DNA of 60,993 nucleotides. Source: Bacteroidota bacterium. GTDB taxonomy: Bacteria > Bacteroidota > Bacteroidia > J057 > JAJTIE01. Positions 44,072 to 53,339 of the stretch are shown in pieces; within the stretch, counting starts at the first letter, position 1; every line of letters starts with the position of its first letter. A program made the position numbers and the translations under genes. The stretch covers positions 1 to 60,993 of the forward strand of contig JAJTIE010000028.1 of assembly GCA_021300195.1 (NCBI GenBank), written 5' to 3'. The notes beneath the pieces were generated by a model. The model did no database searches, was not told where the DNA came from, and was given only the letters and a program-made list of their open reading frames with translations.

Positions 44072-44434
44072 ATGAAAGAAAAATCGCCCGCCTATGCCGA
44101 GCTGATCCAAAACTACACCCGATTCGACACCTGTCCGGTAACGGCTACGCTGGCGGTCATTGGGGGCAAGTGGAAGCCCATTATTCTCTACTTGATTAGC
44201 CACGACGTAAATCGCTTTGGCGAGCTACTGAAGATGGTAGACGGAATTAGCAAGAAAGTGCTAACAGCCCAATTGCGCGAGCTGGAGCGGGATGGAATCC
44301 TGCACCGTAAGGTGTATGCAGAGATCCCACCCCGGGTTGAGTATTCGATCACCGCCAAGGGCCTAACCCTCCGACCTATCCTGATCGCGATGCGCGAGTG
44401 GGGACTGGAAAATCTGGAAGGACTGGCCCGATAG
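44072..44434 (+). CDS. HxlR-family transcriptional regulator
   Basis: A 120-residue winged-helix protein. CPVTATLAVIGGKWKPIILYLI marks the HxlR start, with the conserved Cys at residue 21. NRFGELLKMVDGISKKVLTAQL is the recognition helix, and RKVYAEIPPRVEYSITAKG is the wing. In QorR, YodB and HypR the equivalent Cys senses quinones, diamide or hypochlorite. The divergent NmrA-like oxidoreductase is the probable target. Confidence 0.92.
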   Translation: MKEKSPAYAELIQNYTRFDTCPVTATLAVIGGKWKPIILYLISHDVNRFGELLKMVDGISKKVLTAQLRELERDGILHRKVYAEIPPRVEYSITAKGLTLRPILIAMREWGLENLEGLAR

Positions 44435-44515
44435 AGCTGGCAGTACCTGTTGGCTAGGCTAATAGGACCGGTATGATGCCACAGCACCTGCTCGAACTAG
44501 CGAGTGGGCAATAAA

Positions 44516-44543
44516 AAGCCCCGCAGCGCGTACGCCCGGGGCT
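44516..44543 (-). terminator. Terminator after the fibrinogen-like fibre gene
   Basis: On the minus strand, AGCCCC and GGGGCT arms enclose a GC-rich loop and are followed by TTTTTATT. It lies about 35 bases beyond the fibre gene stop and converges with the HxlR gene end. Confidence 0.8.
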
Positions 44544-44579
44544 ACAGTTATCCTATGCGTGGGTGTTTTCTCTGTTTCT

Positions 44580-46733
44580 CTATCGGATCCAGACCTGGTG
44601 TATGGTGCTATTGTTGGCATTGTCGGGGTTGTCGTCCATCTCCCACTGGCCTCCTGCATGGGCGGCGCCCCACACCCGGAATGTCCCGTTCTGCCAGAAT
44701 GGCGCGTCTATCAAGGCTCCATTTCCCCTGTTGGTCCATCGGTTATCTGCCGAGGCTGGCATGAAGGCATTGTGCCCGGTCATGGCTACGAAGGCACTCC
44801 TCAGTGTGGTGATATTGAAGCCACCTGTTCCGGTTTTGGCATAGGCTACACCAGAGGGATCTGCAATATAGAAGTGCAGGGTGCGGCCATGCCCACTGCT
44901 ACGGCCAAAGAAGCGGATCTCCGAGAATGAGAGCGTACTCATCAGGCTGTTTGCCCCTACGCAGGCTGCATGGCCCCAAAAGGCGGTTCCCTGCTCATTA
45001 ACCCCAAGGCTGGTAGACCCAAGCAGGGGTAGGCTATTGGTCCGCACATTGGCAGCCGGGTTGGTGCCGCCCAGGTGGTTATAGTTCGCCACCAGGGTCC
45101 AGCCGCCGTCAGATTTGTCGCCGTTACCATCGGGGTCCATATCGCACTGGCACTGCATGGCGGCAAAATTGGTACCAGCTGTGCCATCGGGGTCTATGGT
45201 ATATACGCCACTGTTGGCGGTGGGGTCTGCTATCAAGATCTGCAGGCAGTTCCGCGGCAGGGCATCTACTGTGAGGGTGTAGGTAACTGTGCGCTCTGTG
45301 ATAGTAGCGCCGCAGGTGGTTTTTACCCGTACGGTATAGGGGTAGGTGCCCCCGGGCGTGGTAGTGGTAACCGCAAAGTTGAGCGTCTGTGCACAGGTAA
45401 TTCCACAGTTATTGTTGGTTGCTGTAGCGGTAATGCCGGGGTAGGTTTCGTCGAAGGTGGTTTCAGCAGTGCCCGGCTGGCTACCGGCCTGAAAGATATT
45501 CAGGAGGGTACTAACAGTTGTGTTTGCCTGCTGGGTTGAACCCGTACTACTGGAGAGAGCGAGCGACATATCGCAGCCCGTAATGTTCAGCGTTACGAAA
45601 GAATACTTGGTAACGCCACAAGTAGTACTGTGCTGAAACTGTAGCAGATAACTGCCCACGGTAGCAGTGGAGGCCACCGCAATGGTCGGGTTTTGCACTA
45701 GGGTACCACCCAGGGCGAGGTTGGCCCCCTGATTGGTAACGCCTGCCAGCGTTACGCCAGTAATCGTGTTGAGCAGCACGGTGGTCACTGCGCCGGGTGT
45801 ACCTGCAATGGCCGTAAAGTTTATCGGGAAAGATTCACTGGTATCACGATCCACATTGAATGTTCCGCCGGTGTTGGGCACATTGTTGTAGTCGCATCCC
45901 AGTGGATCGCCACAAACGGACTTCCAGCTGCCAGATAGGTAAAACTCCACGCAATTAGTTGTTGTGTTGAAAATTACCAGGCCATTGGTGGGCCCCGAAA
46001 TAAGATCGCGCTGCGCGGTGGTCATGCGCGGTGGCAGCATACCCTGAGAGGTAGAAGCTACCTCCAGGGCAGCAGATGCAGTAGTGGCACCGCTGCCTAT
46101 GCCCACCCGGCCACTGACACTGGTATTACCGGTAATGGCCACTCCGGTGTTGTCCATCAGCACACGCTGCACACCGGCGGTAGCCACCGCCAGCTGCCCC
46201 ACAGCAGGGCTATAGATACCGGTATTGGTGCTGCCGGTAAAGGAGTAGGCAGGCGCGCCTACCGTACCCAATATACCGCGCACATGACCGGTGCTGACTA
46301 CCTGAAACAGGTCGCCATTACCCACGGTGAGGGCGGCTGCCGGGCTGGCATCGCCTATGCCTACATTGCCAGCGGCGCTGATGCGTACACGTTCCAGCGC
46401 ACTGGTGCGCAGCACAAAGTCAGTCGCATCGGCCGTGCCCAGGTAGTCCACGGCGGAGTTGGTGCCGGTGTTGCCCGTCAGCTGCCAGTTGCTGGTGGCG
46501 CTCAGGCTTTGCCAGGTGGTGCCGTTGCTCACCTGCAGGCTGGTGCCGTTCCACCGCAGGGCACCAGCGCCCACGGTGCCAGCTGCCGTGCCGGTGCTAC
46601 CGGCCCTTATCTCGCCGTTTACATCCAGGGTGGCAGTGGGGGTGGTGGTGCCGATGCCCACGTTCTGGGCACGCAGTCCGGGTAGCATGGGCAGGATAAA
46701 GAGCAGGTAAAAGGCAGCAAACTTTACTTTCAT
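44580..46733 (-). CDS. Secreted fibre protein with C-terminal fibrinogen-like domain
   Basis: A 717-residue protein with a signal peptide (FAAFYLLFILPMLPGLRAQ). Residues about 20-260 hold NVGIGTTTPTATLDVNGEI-type repeats found in tail-fibre-like and Bacteroidetes surface stalks, ending in QGMLPPRMTTAQRDLI. Residues about 275-510 are Ser/Thr-rich beta domains with paired Cys. The end (about 515-717) resembles a fibrinogen-related domain: NCLQILIADPTANSGVYTID, CQCDMDPDGNG, DGGWTLVANYNH, and Trp-rich GTFRVWGAAHAGGQW. Such domains bind acetylated or other glycans in animals. A surface adhesin or recognition fibre is likely. Confidence 0.75.
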   Translation of the reverse strand: MKVKFAAFYLLFILPMLPGLRAQNVGIGTTTPTATLDVNGEIRAGSTGTAAGTVGAGALRWNGTSLQVSNGTTWQSLSATSNWQLTGNTGTNSAVDYLGTADATDFVLRTSALERVRISAAGNVGIGDASPAAALTVGNGDLFQVVSTGHVRGILGTVGAPAYSFTGSTNTGIYSPAVGQLAVATAGVQRVLMDNTGVAITGNTSVSGRVGIGSGATTASAALEVASTSQGMLPPRMTTAQRDLISGPTNGLVIFNTTTNCVEFYLSGSWKSVCGDPLGCDYNNVPNTGGTFNVDRDTSESFPINFTAIAGTPGAVTTVLLNTITGVTLAGVTNQGANLALGGTLVQNPTIAVASTATVGSYLLQFQHSTTCGVTKYSFVTLNITGCDMSLALSSSTGSTQQANTTVSTLLNIFQAGSQPGTAETTFDETYPGITATATNNNCGITCAQTLNFAVTTTTPGGTYPYTVRVKTTCGATITERTVTYTLTVDALPRNCLQILIADPTANSGVYTIDPDGTAGTNFAAMQCQCDMDPDGNGDKSDGGWTLVANYNHLGGTNPAANVRTNSLPLLGSTSLGVNEQGTAFWGHAACVGANSLMSTLSFSEIRFFGRSSGHGRTLHFYIADPSGVAYAKTGTGGFNITTLRSAFVAMTGHNAFMPASADNRWTNRGNGALIDAPFWQNGTFRVWGAAHAGGQWEMDDNPDNANNSTIHQVWIR

Positions 46734-46913
46734 TAATTTTTAAAATTGTACGGTTAGCGTCTGACGATCATGCTATTGTACGTATGTTAGACTATTTTGT
46801 TTGGAACTCAGACGCAAATATACGATTGACTTATTTTTCTACCTACTCTACAGGAAAAAACGGAGATTATATTTCTATAAATTCTGAGCTCAACTTTATC
46901 CTTATTAAGCTAT

Positions 46914-48263
46914 TTATTTTCCTATACAAAATTTTGAGAAGATGGCGCCCAGCACCTCATCGGTGGTTACTTCGCCGGTTATTTCGCCCAGGTGCTGTAG
47001 GGCCAGGCGGAGGTCTAGTGCTACCATTTCGCCGCTCAGGCCCATCTCTAGGCCCTGCCTCAGCTCCTGTAGGGCCGTGCGGGCCGCGGTTAGGGCGCTA
47101 TAGTGTCGCTGGTGGGTTATCAGGGTATCCTGCCCCCCCTGCAGGGCCTCGGCATGCTGCACCAGCTGCTGGCGCAGGGCCGCCAGGCCCAGCCCGTCTC
47201 TTGCCGAGAGGCGCAATACCTCGGGTGGGGTGGGGTGGGTGGCGGGTAGCTCCGTCTTGTTGGCCAGATACAGCGCCCGTGCCCCCTGTGGCAGGGGCAG
47301 GCTGCCAAAGTACGCGTGGGCAGTTTGCCAGTCTTCGGCCACCGCATCGTACAAGAAGAGCACCAGCGCGGCCTGGCTTAGCCGCTCCATACTGCGGCGT
47401 ATCCCCTCGGCCTCTATGGCATCGCCGGCTTGCTCGCGCAGGCCGGCCGTATCTGTCAGCCGGAACGAAAAGCCCCCCAGGTTCAGGCGGTCTTCTATCA
47501 CGTCTCGTGTGGTACCGGGTATATCGCTCACTATGGCGCGGGCATCCTGTAGCAGGGCATTCAGCAGGGTGCTCTTCCCGGCGTTTGGTCGCCCCAGGAT
47601 AACGGTAGGAATGCCTTCCTTCAGGGCATTACCCGCCGCAAAGCTGCCTGCCAGGGCTTCCACCCGCTGCAGGGCGCTGTTTATGGTATCCACCAGCTGG
47701 CTACGGTTGGCAAACTCTACGTCCTCTTCGGCAAAATCCAGCTCCAGCTCCAGCAGGGCAGCAAAGTGCACCAGCTGTTCGCGCAGGGCCTTCAGCTCGT
47801 GGGATATACCACCCCGCAGCTGCTGCATGGCCAGGCGCTGGGCAGCCTCGCTGTCTGCCGCTATCAGGTCGGCCACGGCCTCGGCCTGCGATAGGTCCAG
47901 CGCCCCGTTCAGAAAAGCACGGCGGGTAAACTCGCCCGGCTGGGCCAGGCGCGCACCCCGCTGGCACAGCAGCTGCACCAGCTGCCGCAGGATGTAGGGG
48001 CTGCCATGGCAGCTGATCTCCACCACCTCTTGGCGCGTATAGCTGCGGGGTGCGCGAAACACACTGATCAGCACCTCATCCAGCACCTGGTCGGCCTGCA
48101 CGATTCGGCCAAAGGCCAGACGATGGCCCTCAAGCTGTGTGAGGTCGGCCCCGTGGAACACCCCATTTACCAGGGCTATGCAGCCCGCGCCACTCAGGCG
48201 CACCACGGCCAGCGCACTGCCTGCTGCCGTAGCCGGGGCTACGATGATGTCGGTATCGGTCAT
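46914..48263 (-). CDS. mnmE: tRNA uridine-5-carboxymethylaminomethyl(34) synthesis GTPase
   Basis: The ATG at 48263 ([12 protein letters not shown]) gives 449 residues. An N-terminal folate-binding-like domain ([34 protein letters not shown]) is followed by an inserted G domain at about 215-375 ([26 protein letters not shown]) and a C-terminal helical domain. The end FCIGK carries the invariant Cys. With MnmG it modifies U34 of certain tRNAs. It diverges from kbl. Confidence 0.97.
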   Translation of the reverse strand: MTDTDIIVAPATAAGSALAVVRLSGAGCIALVNGVFHGADLTQLEGHRLAFGRIVQADQVLDEVLISVFRAPRSYTRQEVVEISCHGSPYILRQLVQLLCQRGARLAQPGEFTRRAFLNGALDLSQAEAVADLIAADSEAAQRLAMQQLRGGISHELKALREQLVHFAALLELELDFAEEDVEFANRSQLVDTINSALQRVEALAGSFAAGNALKEGIPTVILGRPNAGKSTLLNALLQDARAIVSDIPGTTRDVIEDRLNLGGFSFRLTDTAGLREQAGDAIEAEGIRRSMERLSQAALVLFLYDAVAEDWQTAHAYFGSLPLPQGARALYLANKTELPATHPTPPEVLRLSARDGLGLAALRQQLVQHAEALQGGQDTLITHQRHYSALTAARTALQELRQGLEMGLSGEMVALDLRLALQHLGEITGEVTTDEVLGAIFSKFCIGK

Positions 48264-48323
48264 GCGCCTCAAATATCGGCAGCTTTTCGGCAGTTACCGC
48301 CTGTGGGCTATGCGGTATAGCTG

Positions 48324-48331
48324 TATATTTG
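48324..48331 (+). promoter_or_regulatory. -7 element of the kbl promoter
   Basis: TATATTTG matches TAnnTTTG and lies 43 bases upstream of the kbl start in the divergent mnmE-kbl gap. Confidence 0.6.
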
Positions 48332-48373
48332 CGGCCTCATATCGATAAAAAAACCCACGCTACCATACCCACC

Positions 48374-49573
48374 ATGTACGACACCCTGAAACCCCGGCTA
48401 CAACAGGAACTGAAAGATACCCAGGAAGCAGGCCTCTTCAAGCGCGAGCGCGTAATAGCCAGCCCGCAGGCCGCCGAGATTCGCCTGGAGGATGGCAGCG
48501 AGGTGCTGAACTTCTGCGCCAATAACTACCTGGGCCTCAGCAGCCACCCGCGTGTGGTAGAGGCCGCCAAAAGGGCTATTGACAGCCATGGCTATGGCAT
48601 GAGCTCGGTACGCTTTATCTGCGGTACGCAAGACCTGCACAAGCAGCTGGAGCACGATCTGTCCGCCTTTCTGCAAACAGAAGATACCATCCTGTACGCG
48701 GCCTGCTTTGATGCCAATGGCGGGGTATTCGAGCCTTTGTTTGGGGCCAATGACGCCATCATCTCCGATGCGCTGAACCACGCCAGCATCATAGACGGGG
48801 TGCGACTGTGCAAGGCACAACGTCTTCGTTATGAGCATAATAACATGGAAGACCTGGAGCGATGCCTGAAGGAGAGCCAGCACTGTGAGAACCGCATTAT
48901 TGTAACCGATGGGGTCTTCAGCATGGATGGCACCATAGCCCAGCTGGACAAGATATGCGACCTGGCCGACCGCTACCGGGCACTGGTGATGGTAGACGAG
49001 TGCCACAGCATGGGCTTTATGGGCACCACCGGCCGTGGCACCATAGAGCACTGTGGGGTAATGGGCCGCGTAGACATCATAACCGGCACCCTGGGCAAGG
49101 CCCTGGGCGGTGCCATGGGCGGCTTTACCTCGGGCCGTAAGGAGATAGTGGAAATGCTGCGCCAGCGTAGCCGCCCATATCTGTTTAGCAACAGCCTGGC
49201 GCCCAGTATCGTAGGTGCTAGCATCGAGGTGCTGAAGCTGCTGAACGAAACCACGGAGCTGCGCGACCGCCTGGAGGAAAACACCCGCTACTTCCGCGCC
49301 CAGATGGAGGCCGCCGGTTTCGACCTGAAGCCCGGTAGCCATGCCATCGTGCCCGTGATGCTGTACGATGCCCCCCTAAGCCAGAAGGTGGCCGATGCCC
49401 TGCTACAGCGCGGCATCTATGTCATCGGCTTTTACTACCCCGTGGTGCCCAAGGGGCAGGCGCGCATCCGCGTGCAGCTAAGTGCGGCACACACCCGCGC
49501 CCAGCTGGATAGGTGCATACAGGCCTTTACGGCGGTAGGCAAAGAGCTAGGGGTGCTGAAACAGGCCGTATAG
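48374..49573 (+). CDS. kbl: Glycine C-acetyltransferase (2-amino-3-ketobutyrate CoA ligase)
   Basis: The ATG at 48374 ([13 protein letters not shown]) gives 399 residues. It is an alpha-oxoamine synthase: [60 protein letters not shown] and the PLP Lys in [15 protein letters not shown]. It splits 2-amino-3-ketobutyrate into glycine and acetyl-CoA. Threonine dehydrogenase, its usual partner, is not in the window. The mnmE gene diverges from it. Confidence 0.95.
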   Translation: MYDTLKPRLQQELKDTQEAGLFKRERVIASPQAAEIRLEDGSEVLNFCANNYLGLSSHPRVVEAAKRAIDSHGYGMSSVRFICGTQDLHKQLEHDLSAFLQTEDTILYAACFDANGGVFEPLFGANDAIISDALNHASIIDGVRLCKAQRLRYEHNNMEDLERCLKESQHCENRIIVTDGVFSMDGTIAQLDKICDLADRYRALVMVDECHSMGFMGTTGRGTIEHCGVMGRVDIITGTLGKALGGAMGGFTSGRKEIVEMLRQRSRPYLFSNSLAPSIVGASIEVLKLLNETTELRDRLEENTRYFRAQMEAAGFDLKPGSHAIVPVMLYDAPLSQKVADALLQRGIYVIGFYYPVVPKGQARIRVQLSAAHTRAQLDRCIQAFTAVGKELGVLKQAV

Positions 49574-49663
49574 CCTGCGGATAGCTGCCAAGGTGCGCTT
49601 GTTTGCCCGATATTTTGTATCTTACCGTTGTACGTCGGTGCAAGCATTCAATCAGCCCCTACC

Positions 49664-50620
49664 ATGCCTATCGGTACAGACATCCAGCTAGCGGCAGAGG
49701 CCTTACGGGCAGGTATGCTTGTGGCCATCCCCACCGAGACGGTATATGGCCTGGCTGCCAATGCGCTGGACGATACCGCGGTAGCCGAAATTTTTCGGGT
49801 GAAGAATCGCCCACACTTCGACCCGCTGATTGTACACGGCCACAGCGCCGATCAGCTGTTTGGCTACGCAAGCGAGATACCCGATGCGGCCCGGAAGCTG
49901 GCCGAAACGTTTTGGCCGGGACCCCTGACCCTGCTGCTACGGCGCACACCCACCATACCCGACCTGGTAACTGCCGGAGGCCCGCTGGTAGGCCTGCGCG
50001 TGCCCAAGCACCCCCTGACCCTTGCCCTGCTCCGCGAGATTCCGTTTCCGCTGGCGGCTCCGTCGGCCAATCCATTCGGCTACGTAAGCCCCACCACGGC
50101 CCAGCATGTGGAAGACCAGCTAGGCCATGCTGTGGCCTACATACTGGATGGGGGAAGCTGTGATGTGGGGGTAGAGAGTACCATTATAGGCTGGCCCGGG
50201 GGCCGCGCCACCGTGTACCGAAAGGGCGGACTGCCGATAGAAGAAATAGAGCAGATAACAGGCCCCCTGGAGGTACGGGAGCACAGCAGCAGCCAGCCCG
50301 AGGCACCGGGCATGCTCCGGCAGCACTACAGCCCAGGCAAGCGCATCCTGCTGGGCGACATACGCACCATGATCGAGACCCTGGGTGCCGACCCCCATAC
50401 GGCTATTCTCAGCTTTGCCGAGGCCTACCGCACCCCCTATAGCTGGGACTATGTGCTGGCACCCGATGGCAAGCCCGAGACAGCTGCGCGCAACCTATTT
50501 GCCGCCCTGCGCAGCATGGACCGACCGGAGATAGACCTGATACTGGCCGAACTACTGCCCGACACAGGCCTGGGCCGGGCCATAAATGACCGCCTGCGCC
50601 GGGCCGCCGCCAATGAATAA
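49664..50620 (+). CDS. tsaC: Threonylcarbamoyl-AMP synthase (Sua5 type)
   Basis: The ATG at 49664 (MPIGTDIQLAAEAL) gives 318 residues. The YrdC domain has IPTETVYGLAANALD, KNRPHFDPLIVH, FWPGPLTLLL, LRVPKHPLT and PLAAPSANPFGYVSPT. About residue 215 comes the Sua5 linker PGMLRQHYSPGKRI, then a C-terminal Sua5 domain, so the protein is Sua5-like and longer than TsaC of E. coli. It makes threonylcarbamoyl-AMP for t6A37 of tRNA. It lies just before ribD on the same strand. Confidence 0.95.
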   Translation: MPIGTDIQLAAEALRAGMLVAIPTETVYGLAANALDDTAVAEIFRVKNRPHFDPLIVHGHSADQLFGYASEIPDAARKLAETFWPGPLTLLLRRTPTIPDLVTAGGPLVGLRVPKHPLTLALLREIPFPLAAPSANPFGYVSPTTAQHVEDQLGHAVAYILDGGSCDVGVESTIIGWPGGRATVYRKGGLPIEEIEQITGPLEVREHSSSQPEAPGMLRQHYSPGKRILLGDIRTMIETLGADPHTAILSFAEAYRTPYSWDYVLAPDGKPETAARNLFAALRSMDRPEIDLILAELLPDTGLGRAINDRLRRAAANE

Positions 50621-50737
50621 CCAACCGGCACAGCTGCATGGGCTGCACCCGTGGCTGGTACCGAGCGGGCGGAAACAAGCCGGGCCGCCTATGCCCCGTG
50701 TGGGTAGTGGCACTGGGCACAACTACTGGCCGAAGGT

Positions 50738-51835
50738 ATGACCCAACCAGCAGATAGTGCCTATATGCAGCGGGCGGTGGAGCTGGCCTACCGGGCGCAG
50801 GCCGCCACGCGAACCAACCCGCTGGTAGGGGCTGTGCTGGTGCATGCAGGCCGCATCATCAGCGAGGGCTACCACACTGCCTATGGGGCACCCCATGCCG
50901 AGGTAGAGGCCCTGAAGCCAGTGCCACACGACCCAGACCTGCTGGCCAGATGCACCCTGTATGTTACCCTGGAGCCCTGCACGCACCACGGAAAGACCCC
51001 GCCCTGCGTCGATCTTATCATTGAAAGGGGACTGAAGCAAGTAGTTGTAGGCCAGGTAGATCCGAATCCTGTGGTATGTGGTAGTGGGCTGCGTAGGCTG
51101 CAGGAATCGGGCATTTATGTTAAGCTGCTGCAGGATGAAGCCAGTGCCCGGCTGCTCCAGCCCTTTGCAACACAGCAGCTCGCGCAGCGGCCCTGGATCC
51201 ACCTGAAGTGGGCACAGACCCACACGGGCATACTGGGCAGGGTGGGGGAGCGGCTGCTGATTACCGGTCCGGCTGCCCAGGTGTATACCCACCGGCTGCG
51301 GGCGAAGCACCAGGCTATCCTCATCGGGGCGGGTACGCTACAGGCCGATCAGCCCCGCCTTAGCACCCGCCAGTACCCGGGTGCCGATCCCGAAGTTTTT
51401 GTACTACAAAGGGCAGGCAAGCTAGGCCCACACCACCTGGAGGCACCGGTATGGGTAGTGAATGCTAGCCGAGACGGCCAGGCAGATGGGGTGCACTACC
51501 TGCGGGCTGCCTGGGGAGACCAGGGGGCAGACCTAGGTGGCCTGATGCGGCAGCTGTACCAGCTTGGGGTAGGTACGCTACTGGTAGAGGGCGGCAGCCG
51601 GGTACTCCGTTCGTTTCTGTCAGCGGGCCTGTTCGACGAGATAAGTGTGCTGACATCAAATGACGTTTCATTAAATGAATTAACATTAAATGTCCATGCA
51701 TCTGAATCTCCATGCTGGATAGAAGCACCCAGGGCGCCGGTTGTGCTCCGGCAAGAGATGCAGTTGGGGCCAGATACCCTGTGGTACTACCGGCGGCCTA
51801 CGGCTCCTGCTGGCGGGGCCGGAAAGCCAGACTGA
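50738..51835 (+). CDS. ribD: Bifunctional riboflavin deaminase/reductase
   Basis: A 365-residue protein. The N-terminal deaminase (about 1-145) has zinc ligands in GAPHAEVEAL and EPCTHHGKTPPCVDLI. The C-terminal reductase (about 148-355) has HLKWAQTHTG, AILIGAGTLQADQPRL and VGTLLVEGGSRVLRSFL. It performs steps two and three of riboflavin synthesis. Near the C-terminus, 51655-51710 is unusually AT-rich and contains CATTAAATG-like repeats, coding for a loop within the reductase domain. The 3' end overlaps that of convergent gldH by 38 bases. Confidence 0.94.
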   Translation: MTQPADSAYMQRAVELAYRAQAATRTNPLVGAVLVHAGRIISEGYHTAYGAPHAEVEALKPVPHDPDLLARCTLYVTLEPCTHHGKTPPCVDLIIERGLKQVVVGQVDPNPVVCGSGLRRLQESGIYVKLLQDEASARLLQPFATQQLAQRPWIHLKWAQTHTGILGRVGERLLITGPAAQVYTHRLRAKHQAILIGAGTLQADQPRLSTRQYPGADPEVFVLQRAGKLGPHHLEAPVWVVNASRDGQADGVHYLRAAWGDQGADLGGLMRQLYQLGVGTLLVEGGSRVLRSFLSAGLFDEISVLTSNDVSLNELTLNVHASESPCWIEAPRAPVVLRQEMQLGPDTLWYYRRPTAPAGGAGKPD

Positions 51836-52289
51836 TTTCTTCCACCGCCTGCAGTGTATCCGTGCGCATCCACTGTTTCAGTGTGAAACGCCACTGGCCC
51901 GGCTGACCCAGGCGCAGACTGTCCGTCAGGCTGGTCTCAAATCGGTGGCTTCCGCCTTCCGGTTCCCCATACCAGTTACCCGCTGCGTCCATCAGCATAA
52001 GCTGCAGGTTGCGCTCGCTCGCCGGGCCAGTGGGGGGCTGTACGCGTATCCGCACCCACATATTCTGGTAGGGGTAGTCTTCGGCTACTACCAGCCCCAG
52101 GCGCAAGCTGCCCGGGTGGTTCAGCAGGCTGGTATCCTGCAGGCTCCAGCTGAGCACCACGCTGTCGCTCAAGGCCCAGAATCCGTCGTCAAAGCGGTGG
52201 CTACTAACCGGATGGGAGGGGCCGCAGCCTGCCAGGAGGCACAGTAGCAGTAGGCTGCCCACCCAAATATGCCTGCCGGGGTACCTCAT
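51798..52289 (-). CDS. gldH: Gliding motility lipoprotein GldH
   Basis: A 163-residue lipoprotein (signal with lipobox LLAGC). Conserved GldH features are visible: a VVAEDYPYQNMWVRIRV strand, LQLMLMDAAGNWYGEPEGG, and the final GQWRFTLKQWMRTDTLQAVEEISL strand-helix. GldH is an outer-membrane-associated lipoprotein needed for gliding and stability of the gliding machinery in flavobacteria. It supports Bacteroidota as the source. Its ATG overlaps the stop of the TPR gene upstream, suggesting coupled translation. Confidence 0.85.
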   Translation of the reverse strand: MRYPGRHIWVGSLLLLCLLAGCGPSHPVSSHRFDDGFWALSDSVVLSWSLQDTSLLNHPGSLRLGLVVAEDYPYQNMWVRIRVQPPTGPASERNLQLMLMDAAGNWYGEPEGGSHRFETSLTDSLRLGQPGQWRFTLKQWMRTDTLQAVEEISLAFRPRQQEP

Positions 52290-53257
52290 GCGTTTACCTC
52301 CAGGGCGGGCAGGTACTGTAGCTTGCGGGCTTGCTCCAGGGCTACTTCGGCATTATCGGGGTTGCCCAGCTTGCTGTGTATGCGGTACAGCAGATAGTGG
52401 GCAGAGCCTCGCTTGGGTAGCAGGAAGAGGGTTTGGTGCACATAGTCCAGTGCCTGGCCATACTGCTGCTGCTCGTAGTAGTAGTAGGCCATGTGTTCCT
52501 GTGCCGTGGCCTTGGCTATACCCATTTCGTCTTGTTTGATAATAGCCTCCCAGATCTGTAATGCCCATTCCGCTTCGCCAATGTACAGGTAGGCCAGGCC
52601 CACGTTTACATTCAGCATGGGGTCGGAAAAGGGGGCCACCCGTATGATGCGCTCGTAGGCATCCGACACCTTTTTGGGCTGCTTCTGCCTGCCACTGGGC
52701 ATAAAGGGATTTCGTGCCTCGGGTGGCCTGTTTTTTCGTGCCACCTCGGTCAGCTGTTTGCGTATGCGCTCCTTGCCCTGCTCGGCCTTGCCTTGCTCTA
52801 TCTCCAGGATGCCCCCCATCAGTTCGGTATAGAAAGGATCCCGTAGGCCTTTGCGTACGCCCTCCAGGCTCTCGTAGGCACGCTTCAGGTCGCCCATCTG
52901 CAGCATGGCCTGCATACGCAGCATGCGGTAGGCCTGTAGCCCGGGCTGCCGTTGCAGTATCTGGTCTATCTCCTCCAGGGCCGCCTTTGGCTGGCCGTTG
53001 GCAATCATCAGGCTTAGGCGTGTGTCTCGCACAAACTGGAAGAGGGGGAAATTGATTTCGATCTCTTTGGCCTTTTGTATCGCCTCATCATAGCGTTTGC
53101 CGGCTATGGTTTCCATCAGGTCTCGCACGCGGTCTGCCTCACCGCTGCGCTTTACCAGCAGTTTATAGGCTATCCAGAGGATAACCACCGAGATGCCCGC
53201 CATCAGGATGATTCCGGTGGGCCCGGCTTCTATCAGGAAGATAAAGGTGATGTGCAT
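52286..53257 (-). CDS. Membrane-anchored TPR protein
   Basis: The ATG at 53257 (MHITFIFLIEAGPTGIIL) gives 323 residues; a further in-frame start lies upstream at 53362. One N-terminal membrane helix (about 10-32) is followed by a charged cytosolic-looking domain of TPR-like repeats (KRYDEAIQKAKEIEINFP, GLQAYRMLRMQAMLQMGDLKRA, PMLNVNVGLAYLYIGEAEWA and others). It is translationally coupled to gldH by an ATGA overlap. A specific role is unknown, although a link to gliding or envelope assembly is possible. Confidence 0.75.
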   Translation of the reverse strand: MHITFIFLIEAGPTGIILMAGISVVILWIAYKLLVKRSGEADRVRDLMETIAGKRYDEAIQKAKEIEINFPLFQFVRDTRLSLMIANGQPKAALEEIDQILQRQPGLQAYRMLRMQAMLQMGDLKRAYESLEGVRKGLRDPFYTELMGGILEIEQGKAEQGKERIRKQLTEVARKNRPPEARNPFMPSGRQKQPKKVSDAYERIIRVAPFSDPMLNVNVGLAYLYIGEAEWALQIWEAIIKQDEMGIAKATAQEHMAYYYYEQQQYGQALDYVHQTLFLLPKRGSAHYLLYRIHSKLGNPDNAEVALEQARKLQYLPALEVNA

Positions 53258-53339
53258 ACCAGCCGCAATATAGCACAGAAAACAGTGCACGTGGGGTAGG
53301 GTAGTCTCCCCCCCCCCCTGCACCTGCGGGGTGTAGGGC

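Noticed and set aside
46784-47602. 272-codon plus-strand frame opposite mnmE
   Set aside because: Arg/Pro/Gly-rich shadow of mnmE on the other strand, beginning in AT-rich intergenic DNA.
53310-53339. C-rich homopolymer run as a phase-variation tract
   Set aside because: It lies between genes, and no frame or clear promoter element spans it.
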